From positions 2,335,318 to 2,399,317 of the forward strand of contig CAIIXF020000012.1 of NCBI GenBank assembly GCA_903813345.2: a DNA stretch of 64,000 nt, in the 5' to 3' direction. Of the stretch, positions 12,401 to 24,400 are shown one piece after another. Each line of letters begins with the position of its first letter. The first letter of the stretch is position 1. The translations under genes and the position numbers were made by a program. This stretch comes from Owenia fusiformis (Eukaryota > Annelida > Polychaeta > Sabellida > Oweniidae). A model generated the notes under the pieces. That model ran no database searches, was not told the origin of the DNA, and saw only the letters and a program-made list of their open reading frames with translations.

Positions 12401-15400
12401 GTTGTTCCAGTTTCTTGGATACTACTGTTGAGGACATGAAAATAGGTTCGGATGTAAGAGCTATTCCTTTTAATGATGATGAGATAGCTGACACCATTGA
12501 TAAGATCAATAATTCATTATTGATGAGATACAACTGTGTTTTACATTGTAACTCAAGTTGTTTACCTGATAAATTCACATCACCCTGTGTAGCTATTTTC
12601 ACAAGTTTGGTGATTTTTTTTTGCGGCGGCTTATTTCTACTTCTCGCTGTTACTTATCAACAAATCGATCAGTTTGCTGATGAACTTGGGCGCTGTATCT
12701 CTGTCCTGTTGTCGGATTTGATTGTTCTTATGCTAATCATTCTTACAATAGGATTACCACTTGGCAACACCTTACTGAAAATCCATTTTAGAAACAAACT
12801 AACAAATCTTTCAGTCAAATGTGTCAACAGAAATGTCATATTCACGGTGACATATAAGGACAAAATTCCTATCCTGGCAGTTATGAAGTATGATAATACA
12901 CTGTGTTTAGAGCACATTGTAAATGAAAAACTTGTGCACGACCCAGAATTAGATACGGAGACATACAAACTACAAGTTATGAAAAAACACCTCTGTAACT
13001 ATGCTCTATCTATACAGAGTGGAACACAAAAAGCAACTGTTGTACGTCATGTTGTTGTTTATGAACAAATGTGTTTCTGCCAATATGTTCAACAATATGA
13101 ATCAAGATAATGCATGTATTAACATATTCAATACAATACTTTAAGAGCTAGCATCCTATACGAAAAGAAAGGACAATCTCCAAGAGATACGGTAATGGAC
13201 AAGAAACGGAGATAAATTAATGTCGGACAAGCATTGAGTTTACTTTTGGAAGTTATACACTAAAATGACCCGAACTGTCTTTTTACTTTTATACACTAAT
13301 GTAAGACAGTACCCATGATTAGATTTGTTATGTTGTTTTCAAAATTAAACTAATAAAACTTTTTTTACTTGGATGGATTGCCACCTACAACCTATGACAT
13401 GATTAATCCAGCTACTACTGTAAAAATGTAACCTAACAAATGGTGTTAACTCAGTCACCAAGCATGGGTTTAAAATCATACATGTATTTGGCACAATTAA
13501 ACCTTGTTCAATGTACCTTCCTTACATATAGACAACGATTTATAAGAATATCACATTTATGAACATATAGAGCTACGTAATAAATGATGTTTAATAATAT
13601 TAGAATACATATCTGAGTAAATATTCTAAGCCAAATTCAGAATTAATGCTGTTAATGCATGCAGTTTTCATTTTGAGAATCTATTTCCTGTCATGACTGT
13701 CAAAAAAACATGGCCTTCAAAACAGAATTCTTGCTTCCAATTTTCAAAATCATATATATTCAAGGATCATATCAGCTATTTTTGGCACCTGAACCCATCC
13801 TAATAGAAAGGTAAGACTATTTTCTTGAAAAGTATTTCTTGAAATCCCAAATTTCAGCCTCTGAAGTCTGTGAAAGTCACTTTAAGCCTTAAGAAGTTAA
13901 TATATTCAATTATATATAAGAAACAAGAGTATTATATTGTCAGTTCCCTTTTAACATTGATCTCGAATACTTTACTTTAAATGGGAGGTATAAATAATGA
14001 AACACTAGAACAATTAAATGTTTCCAGTGGCCATTATAAGTATAAAAAATTAGCAGTGAACATTGATTTCTAACCTTGATATTTTTACATCTCTACCAGT
14101 TATTATCTCAGAGGATTGAGCAACTAGATATATAGCATCCTATTGATAATATCTAGACAAAAATGGCGGGCTAGAATATTCCTTTCAGAAAGAATTGGTC
14201 TGCAAACATTGTTTCATTTGCCTTACGTGTGAAATACGAGGGTTGTCCCAGAAGTAACGCACTATTGGCTCTTACTTTATCAATATTTGATATTTTTTTA
14301 TTAATTTTTCAGGGAATGATCTTTGGAGATATTTTAATTATTGTTCAAAGTTTCTTATCGATCTAAAATACTATATTGATGTTATAATAATCGTACATGT
14401 ATACTTCAATAGTCCTTCTTTCATTGTACAGGGTGACCCAAAATACAGAACCCTCTAAAAGATGATTTCTCAAATACTTGTCCTATCAACCCAAAAAATG
14501 CGATGGGTTGAACAAACAATGTTTAACCTTTTGGTTGACACAATAGCCTTTCATTTTCTTTTCTTTCAAAAGCGGGCACATTTTTAATTGACCATGACAA
14601 GAAAATATTAAATGTTATATAACAAATTTGGTCTCATATGGTGATCCAGAGATTGTAGTTTCTTATAATACATAAAAATGAAGCTGATTACATATTAAAG
14701 AAATTATTTCCTTTTTGGAGGGACTGTTTTATGGTCACCCTGTACTTGTCTTCCACTTCATCCATGTTCTTCCAAGTATTTGGTCCATAGTTTACGCCGG
14801 AGGTTTTACTTGGTCAGCATACTGTCCTAGGACGTTCCCTGCGGGTGTGTACTGCACTGGCAAACTATCAATGTAATTATGATACCAACCTTTGTGTATC
14901 TTGAACTTCCACACTCAACCCAGGGGCGGATCTGGGAACCAACAAGGGGGGGGGCCAAACTTCTGGGCTGAGAAAAACACTTCTGCCCAAGAAAAAAATT
15001 TTGGGCCCCTAAAACCAAAAAAAGTGGGCCCAAATTTTGAGGCCCATTCTCCTCAAAATTTGGCCTTAGAAGGCCCATTTATGACCACAAAGGCCCACTT
15101 TTTGGAGCCTTAAAGCCTTTTTTGGTTCAAATATTTCTGAGCCATATTTTTTTTTCTGGGCCACTGGGCCCCCCTCTCCCAGATCCGCCAGTGTAAACTG
15201 TGAATTCCTGAAGCACTTTAACCCATTCACTAACAAATATCATAGTCCTGGCTTTGTCCCGACCTAAGTGCCTAAAACCGCACTTTGGGAGTATATCTAT
15301 GAAGTTGAGTATAGTAATACACTCGCGCAAGCATTTTACACTTCTATGTCATATTACAAAACACAATGATCACTTTTTCTGCATTTCTTAAATCATTCAC

Positions 15401-18400
15401 ATTAATTTCCTTAATTCTCATTTCAGGTCTTACATTGGGAGGACATATGCTTATGATGGTCATCTTTCGAGTGTTATATATGACAGGGGTCAATGTCATG
15501 CCCTACGACTTCAACCACCTCCCCATGACCACTGCTAATCCATGCATTTACTTGTCATTTCAGGTCTTACATTGGGAGGGCATATTCTTATGATGGTCAT
15601 CTTTGGAGTGTTATATATGACAGGGGTCAATGTCATGCCCTACGACTTCAACCACCTCCCCATGAATATGACCACTGTTAATCCATGCATTTACTTGGCA
15701 TTTCAGGTCTTACATTGGGAGGGCATATTCTTATGATGGTCATCTTTGGAGTGTTATATATGACAGGGGTCAATGTCATGCCCTACGACTTCAACCACCT
15801 CCCCATGAATATGACCACTGTTAATCCATGCATTTACTTGGCATTTCAGGTCTTACATTGGGAGGGCATATTCTTATGATGGTTTAGTTTTTATGGTTTC
15901 TTTATTTTACTTTACAAAATTATCTACAAATGACAGGGCCGAGGCTGAAATCAGCATTATTGGCCCTGTTAATACAAAGTTTATTCAAATTTACAAAATA
16001 GCAACAAAATGACTACCAACATATATGTATGCATGGCAGGAATGTGTTAAAACTATATAATTATATCAATGCATTCACACAAAAAGGATGTAAAATGCTT
16101 CAATATTGAAGAATTGCATGTTATGCTAACTCCATCTCTGCCATACATTAAGATATTCAGTTTTTGCTCTATAGAGCATCCTGTAAAGAAAATGTTCATT
16201 TCTGGCATGTTCCTCAGTTCCCCCCAAAGTTTCTCTCTTATAACATTCAACAGAGGGCATTTGAAGATTAGATGCTTTGTAGTTTGTTGTTTAAAACCAC
16301 AGATGCATTTGGGACTGTCAATACCTTGAAAATTATGTTGAAAAAGATGACCAGTAAAAATGAAATCACATCTTGTTCTATTCAGTAAAATTTCTTCTTT
16401 TCTTGTAAGATCCAGGTTTGTGGTTGTTAAATGCTTCATTGTTCCTGAATATTTACGTAAATTGGTTTTGAAAGTGACTCTTGATGGTGCACTTTTTAGA
16501 TAATTTGGAATGGCTTCCCATTCTCTTATGGCATTTATTATTGGTGACTTTTGTGAACGTGCAGTTAACTTTGGAATAGTGTATTCTCTTGATTTTCTTA
16601 AGTTAATATTATGTTGCTTATTTTGATAACTATCAAAAATTTTTTGAACATAAGTTGGGACCAATTTCTGTCTAACATCATACATTAAACGTAAACGTTT
16701 CTCCTTTCTCCGCTCAGACAGGGTATTCCAATTTAGACATTTCAAAACCTTTACAGTAGATGTTCCATGAATGCAGCCACTTACTAATAATGCTGCCCTA
16801 TAATGAACTTGGTCTAGTTTCATAATATTATACTTGGTAGATTTTTCAAATAATATACTTCCATACTCTAAGTTTGGGAGAATAAATGATAGATACATCT
16901 TCTCTAGGTGTTTAGCTCGAATCTTGGTCTTAAGAACTTTCAATGGATTTAACATTATATTACATGCTTTTATGATATCCTGTAAATGGGCTTCAAAATT
17001 CAAATGCTCATCTAGAATGACTCCTAAGTGTTTATGAGTTCTGGTTCTATTAATGACCTCATTTCCTAGGTAGAGGGGAGGGTATAAGAGATTGCACCTC
17101 CTTGAGCCTTTAAAAATCATATCTTGACTTTTAGAAGGTTTAAATTTAAGCTTCCATTTCTGTGACCATTAATATGATGGTCATCTTTGGAGTGTTATAT
17201 ATGACAGGGGTCAATGTCATGCCCTACGACTTCAACCACCTCCCCATGAATATGACCACTGTTAATCCATGCATTTACTTTTCATTTCAGGTCTTACATT
17301 GGGAGGACATATTCTTATGATGGTCATCTTTGGAGTGTTATATATGACAGGGGTCAATGTCATGCCCTACGACTTCAACCACCTCCCCATGAATATGACC
17401 ACATCTGAGAGACTCCGTTGGGAAGCTTGGAAAAACAGAAATGACGACCCAGATATTATCAAAAGATGGAATTCGGTAGATCTCCAGTCCAAATGGCCGA
17501 GGATGACACCATTTGACCGATTCGATATTTACTACCAACTAGACTCAGGAAATATATTCACAAAGGAAAACCTGGAAAAAATTGCAAATTTTGAGAAAAA
17601 ATTAGAATCTCAGAGCAATTATCACCGATATTGCCATCTCCGCAATAGGAATTCAGATGATTGCACAAAACCAGTATCAGTTATTCAGTATTTTGATGGA
17701 ACATATGCCAGATTGGATGATATTTATAATGATACAGGGTATAATAATATCCCCCAAGTGATATTTGCAGCTAGTGGAAATCCAATGCTAGCAGACATGG
17801 TGGATTATCATCTCACGAAGGATGTCATATTGACCAATCAAACAGTATACTCAGATGTCACTAGGTCGGGTTTCTTACTTGGGTTCCCATTGGTCAATGC
17901 CTCTGACCAATCAGAACTTGATATGCTTGATGAAATAGATGTATTTCTCAATGGAAATTTCCGTCCAAAACTCATGGAACTTTCCGCTGACCTTAAACCT
18001 ATTAAAGTGCTATATGCAAGTCAAAGGATATTCATGTATGATCTAATTCCTCAAGCCTTCAAAGACATGGGCTTGGCAGTTGGAAGTTTTGTCTTCATAT
18101 TCGCATTCATCTGGATCATGACAAGATCTTTATGGATTACTTCACTAGCCGTTTTCAGTGTAATCTCGAGCTTTGTTGGAACAATTCTCATCTATACACT
18201 CATCCTCGATTTCAGATATTTTGGATATTTCCACATTTTCTCAATCTACATCATCCTAGGCATAGGTGCCGATGATTTCTTTGTGTTCTACAACACATGG
18301 ATCGCATCAGGAGCACATACATATAAAAGTATCGCCCACAGATTAAGCTATACATACAGACGAGCTGCCAAAGCAATGTTCTTCACGTCAATTACAACAT

Positions 18401-21400
18401 CGGTTGCATTTTTGGCAAATGGATTATCACCACTATTATGTATCAACTCATTTGGAATCTTCTCTGGAATCCTTATACTTGTGAATTATATATCTGTCAT
18501 TGTGTTCTTTCCAACAGTGGTCATCATACATGATATGTACTTCAAAGACATCACATGGAAACATATATGTTGTTCTTGGAGAAAGAAATCTACCCCAGCT
18601 GACAAACACACTACGGCTACTATGGACAGAAGTACCCCAACAAACAACCATAGTAATACCCCCTCAAACAACCAATCCAACGCAGGAAACCACCAAACCA
18701 CCATTGCAGAGGATGACCCTAAAGGTACTACTGATGCGGCAAATACACATAGAATACACCTAGACGAGCCCAGCAGTCCTAAAGAATACAAAGAAACTGA
18801 TATCCTCCACAATGCGGATACCATAGAAACATCTAAGAAGACTCAGACACATCGCATCACAAAGTTCTTCTCTGGACCATATTTTCGAGTTGTCACACAT
18901 AGAATTTGGCGCTGGGTTATCCTAGCCTGCTTCGTTGTAGTGTTTGGAGTGCTGCTGTACTTTGCCACAACCATCCAAATCGACTCCAAACAGGTTATTT
19001 TTTATTTAAATCTATCTTATTTTTTTTAAATACATTACAAAATATAAAGACGCACACCCTGAATTATAAAATATTACAAATTTTTACATTTAGATCAAAC
19101 TCTATGTTGTATTTATTAATTGAAAAACACCGTGTTAAGATAAAAATGCAGATGATACGCGGTGCTGAAAATTATTTTATATTAGGTCGTATAAGACCTC
19201 ATGAACACTAGGCTTTATAAAAAGGGTTGAGAATCAGATTTCATATTTATGCTTATTTCATCATAAATTGAAATTCTGTTTTGCCGATGGAGTCAATCTT
19301 CAGGTCTTAAAATTATGGTACAACAATTGTTATGCATGTAGCCAAAAATTGTTTTTTATTTTTCAGTTTAAAATCTACAAGGACACCACAAATTATGGTC
19401 AAGTAGACCACCTCCACTATAACGTCTTCAAAATGGACAGAAATAGCGTAGAATATGTTGACATTTACCTTATATGGGGAATGAAAGAGAGGGACCTGTC
19501 ATCTTGCCATCATTCCGACTTCCACTGTATTGGAGAACAGAGATGGGATCAGTCATTTGATATTAATCAGCCCAGGCACCAAATAGCTTTCAAGGTTACT
19601 ATAATACTTGCTTTTCTTATCTATTATCATTAAAAGATGTCACTGGACTACTGATACTTTCATATTAATAAAAATGTAAAAAATTGAGGCCATGCATGTA
19701 CACAGACAATAAGAAAGACTGTGATCTAGATAGGTTGCCATTGTGTGGACAGTACTATAAAATCTGAATGCTGGTCATCTCACAAAAAATGGTGGCTATA
19801 AAGATTCTTGGTTATGACATAAATCCTCGAAATATATAGTCATAAAATGCCCCACTGTCTTAGTTTCAAAAATGATACGACGATGGGAAGTAACACTAAT
19901 TCAATTTAATAATATTAATATTTCAGGTCTTATGTGATGACCTGCATAATCTCACTGATGATGTCACGTCAAAACTCCATATAAGGAAAGACAAAGATGG
20001 CCGACCTGAAATAAACTGTTTCATCACACCAATGGAGAATTATTTTAACGAACAAAAATCAAAGGTCTGTACTCCTAACTAGTCTTTGAACACATGGGAT
20101 TAAACATACAGGGAAATATGTCTGGATGCCAATGGAATCAGCCAAAAGTGTTTGGAATGGCAGATGTTCACTTCATAAGGTTTTTTAACAAGGAGTTCAT
20201 GGAAAAAGGGGCATTTGTCATTTAAGACATTATTTGGTACAATCTGAGCATTTTAAAGACTATTAATAGTTGTTTTCAGATAAAAACAGCATTTCTTTGA
20301 AGTTTCACAGGAACCTCACCAACAATTTTCTGGGCAGTTTCAGAGGGGGTGCATTTACACATTACACATTCACTTTCTGACGCCCATGGGAAATTTATAT
20401 GTGCCCCTCACCCACCCGCTATTATATACACCTAGCTCACCAAGTGAAGAAGAAGATGGGGGCGGGGTGTTCCAAAGACTTAATGTAAAACTATCAGTTA
20501 TCACACGTTTCAGCATGTGATACAGGAAATATTCCACGAAAGGTAATACTGTATCATCCACGAAAGCGAAGCTTGAGTGGTGATACATTGTTACCCGAGT
20601 GGAATATTTCCTGTATCACATAAGCTGAAACGTGTGATGACGATTTTATCACATGTCTAGGAATTATGAAGCATTTTGATTTGGACAGTATGACTCAGTT
20701 CAGTACTCTGTACTCACGGTAACTATTACACTCCCCTCCATAAGTTTGGCAACCTTTTCCCCCCATTGAACTACGTGTTAAAGCCCCTTTACGTTTGAAT
20801 TTTTATTCACTTAACCGGCGATGAAATAACTTATAATATTAATGGAAACTAATAGTATAAGTATTTTCATCGCAGGTTAAGTAAATAAAAATTCAAAGGT
20901 AAAGAGGCTTTAACACGTAGTTCAATGGGGGAAAAAAGGTTGCCAAACTTATGGAGGGGGGTGTACCATTTTTGTGTGTTTTGAAATTTCGCTTTGAAAT
21001 AATATGACGTCATACCGTTGCATTCATACTTTCTTGTGAAGTAATATGACGTCATACAGTTTTCTTTTAAAATATGAAACGTCATCACTGGTTGCCTCTA
21101 GTAACGTGTGAGACGGCCGTGTGAGACGGGAAAACTCACATGGTAACCAACCAATCAGATTACTGGAATTTTACATAGTATGTGATAATACTTTATATTT
21201 GCAGATTGATTCACAGAAGCTACAGTTACCATATAAGGAAAACAATATGGCGAACTTCATGACAAGAAACTCACATATCTACAAAAATAATACATCAAAA
21301 TTGTTCAATAATTATTTTGAGGTAAGAATTAAGAGCCATCTCATAAGTTTTTTGTTAAAGTTTAGTTTTTTTTTAAATGAAACTATTTCTATTCCATTAG

Positions 21401-24400
21401 TTTATTTTTCATATGTGCCTTTATGTCAGATAATTATGTTAAATATATATAGAGAGAAACTGACAGTATTAAACTACAGTTCAAAGCAGTATTCAATCTT
21501 TTAACATCCTTCTTAAACTTTCCAACCTAGTGTTGCAATAACTGTATAATCTAGTAATATGACTAGTAAACTACATGTATGAATAAAAAATTACAACGCA
21601 TTTTCTGATGTTGCCACTTGTGATTGTTTTGTAGATTGGAGTTAACTACTGGTTGTCAGGAGGTTATTCTATGACATCACCAGACTACGCCATCTATAAT
21701 GACTTGCTAGGAGAGATGTGGAATAATCCATTTACAACCATGACCAAAATAAAACCCCAGGGAAACAACACAGGTATGGATAAACAAAGGGAGAAATTAC
21801 AGAAGAGGCCCTGTTTTTCTATATCCATGGCGATAGTTACCTTTCACCTAAAAATTTTAACCTACCTTTTCTTGTGTTACCTGGGTAAAATTGTTATTGT
21901 ATTGGCAAAATTGCCATTGTGTTTTTAAAATTTGGCATGAGTTGAGACAAAAATAGCATTATTGGCAACATTTTGAACAATTGTGAGCTTAGCTACAAAA
22001 TAAGAAGTCCCCTATAAAAATAAGCATGCCAAAATGAAAGCTGGCTAAAATGGGCCTGATGTCCCACTGCATCAAATGCAATTTCATGAATTTATATTAT
22101 ATCAAATGGAAGGGACAGGACTATTATGTTAAAGGCGCAATGCAAAGTTTGATGAAATTTCATAAGACTATCACATAAGACATAGTGGTGTAAAATTTAC
22201 ACAGGGCCTTTAATGAAAATCTCGGTTGGGATGTTTGAATTATTTTCTATTATAATCTTGATAAAAAAGTCATATTAAATCTGTGCGATGCCTAACACAT
22301 AACTTTTAATTTGTTGTTTAGTATTTGAGATCTTTATTTCAGATTTCAAGGGACCTTACTATGGGACGAGGATGCAGTATATTGGAGTAAAGATTAAAAC
22401 AGATATATACAGGAGACATATGGGGCCTAATGAAGGTAGGAAAATATATGGTTGGTCACAGTTCAGTAGTCAGTACAATTCTCACTCCTTGCCTCTCAGT
22501 TCAGTACTGATTTTGAAACATATACATAACATGGTTAGGTTCTGAAAGCCCAATATTCACAGTGTTCTCCCCCAAAAAGTTTTCAACTGGGTGCAATTTC
22601 TCAAGTCTGAAAAAATCGGGGCGAACATATTCCAGGTGGCTGCTTACTTCACTTATTTTTCAAATCAAAAGGTGAAGTGCAGGGTGCCAACTGGGAGGCC
22701 CTTGGTTTCAAGTAGGGAGCCCCCCCCCCCCCGGTAAAAGTGAAATGGGGAGAACACTGATTCATGATATTTTAATGAGTGAACCAAAATGTATTTTAAG
22801 GTTTGAAGATTATGAAAGATTGGGATGACTACATGGAAGAAAAGACCCTGAATCTGCCAAATCAATTGAAACATGGTTTTCATACATCAGAATGGTGGCA
22901 AGATATCAAAGTCTTACAGGTAAACCAGATAACTGTAATGTGTAGCATATCTGTAATGTGTAACATATCTGTATTATGTAACATATCTGTAACTTTTAAC
23001 GTATCTGTTACTGTAACATGTAACATATCTGTAACATGTCACATAACTGATAACTGTAACATGTAACATAACTGTAAAATATCTGTTACATGTACATGTG
23101 AAATTACAACCTTACACAGGATGCTCAACTTATCAAGGTTCAATAAATATTAAATCAACATTTCACAGGACTGAGAAAGGTATTCCACTTATAGAAATGT
23201 TAATGTAAAACATACAAATTCAATGGCATTTTCTTGTAATTCTAGAGGCTGACCAATGATGCTATGATCGGGATATCTGCGGGTATAACCATGTCATTTC
23301 CAATACTCCTCGTGGCCACAATGAATGTTATATTAGCACTACTTGGCACTCTGGTCCTAGCGATGATCACGGCGTGTACATTGGCAGTTATACCACTAGC
23401 TGGTTGGAAACTTGGGGTGAGTGAACACAAATACTATATAGTACAATGAATGTTATATTAGCACTACTGGGCACTCTGGTCCTAGCGATGATCACGGCAT
23501 GTACATTGGCAGTTATACCACTAGCTGGTTGGAAACTTGGGGTGAGTGAACACAAATACTATATAGTACAATGAATGTTATATTAGCACTACTGGGCACT
23601 CTGGTCCTAGCGATGATCACAGCGTGTACATTGGCAGTTATACCACTAGCTGGTTGGAAACTTGGGGTGAGTGAACACAAATACTATATAGTACAATGAA
23701 TGTTATATTAGCACTACTGGGCACTCTGGTCCTAGCGATGATCACGGCATGTACATTGGCAGTTATACCACTAGCTGGTTGGAAACTTGGGGTGAGTGAA
23801 CACAAATACTATATAGTACAATGAATGTTATATTAGCACTACTGGGCACTCTGGTCCTAGCAATGATCACAGCGTGTACATTGGCAGTTATACCACTGGC
23901 TGGTTGGAAACTTGGGGTGAGTGAACACAAATACTATATAGTACAATGAATGTTATATTAGCACTACTGGGCACTCTGGTCCTAGCGATGATCACGGCAT
24001 GTACATTGGCAGTTATACCACTAGCTGGTTGGAAACTTGGGGTGAGTGAACACTAATACTATATAGTACAATGAATGTTATATTAGCACTACTGGGCACT
24101 CTGGTCCTAGCGATGATCACGGCATGTACATTGGCAGTTATACCACTAGCTGGTTGGAAACTTGGGGTGAGTGAACACTAATAAAGTGATGGATTTGACT
24201 TAAAGGGACAGCAAAGAATAAATAAATAGTGTAAAATGTTGGAGGAGATATTTTCGAAATGGATGCCAATGTTTCCTTAAAATCCTAATTTTGAGATATT
24301 GTAATGAAATGGGAATGAGCATTTTAAGAACTGGCCAAATTCATTTTATATTGAAAAAGAAGACATCCACCATCCATCCAGGAGACACTTTGACCAAAAA

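Larger units (their letters stand above)
9488..14130 (+). repeat. Direct tandem duplication of the TIR gene 3' half and downstream DNA
   Basis: Segment 9488-12040 is repeated at 12146-14130, with about 105 bp between. Similarity covers the coding 3' part, the 3' flank and about 540 bp beyond. Copy 1 carries an extra segment of about 530 bp (10970-11502) that copy 2 lacks. Most of the match is near-identical, implying recent duplication or conversion. Confidence 0.85.
15427..17290 (+). repeat. Four partial tandem copies of the TM1 exon's 5' end with its 3' splice site
   Basis: Each unit holds the last about 30 bp of intron 3, the acceptor AG and the first about 108 bp of the exon that starts at 17291. 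Copies start at 15427 (137-bp unit, lacking 'aatatg'), 15564 (143), 15707 (143) and 15850; the last is split by a LINE and resumes at 17181. The frame is open within each copy, but unit length is not a multiple of three. Reading from an upstream acceptor into the next unit meets a stop. No 5' splice site is seen in the units, so they are decoy acceptors, not usable alternative exons. Confidence 0.85.

Noticed and set aside
15427-15880. Partial TM1-exon copies as mutually exclusive alternative exons
   Set aside because: None has a 5' splice site, and reading on ends in stops, so they cannot replace the true exon.
23321-24183. CRISPR-like regular array
   Set aside because: The units are contiguous exon and intron copies with no repeat-spacer pattern in a eukaryotic gene.
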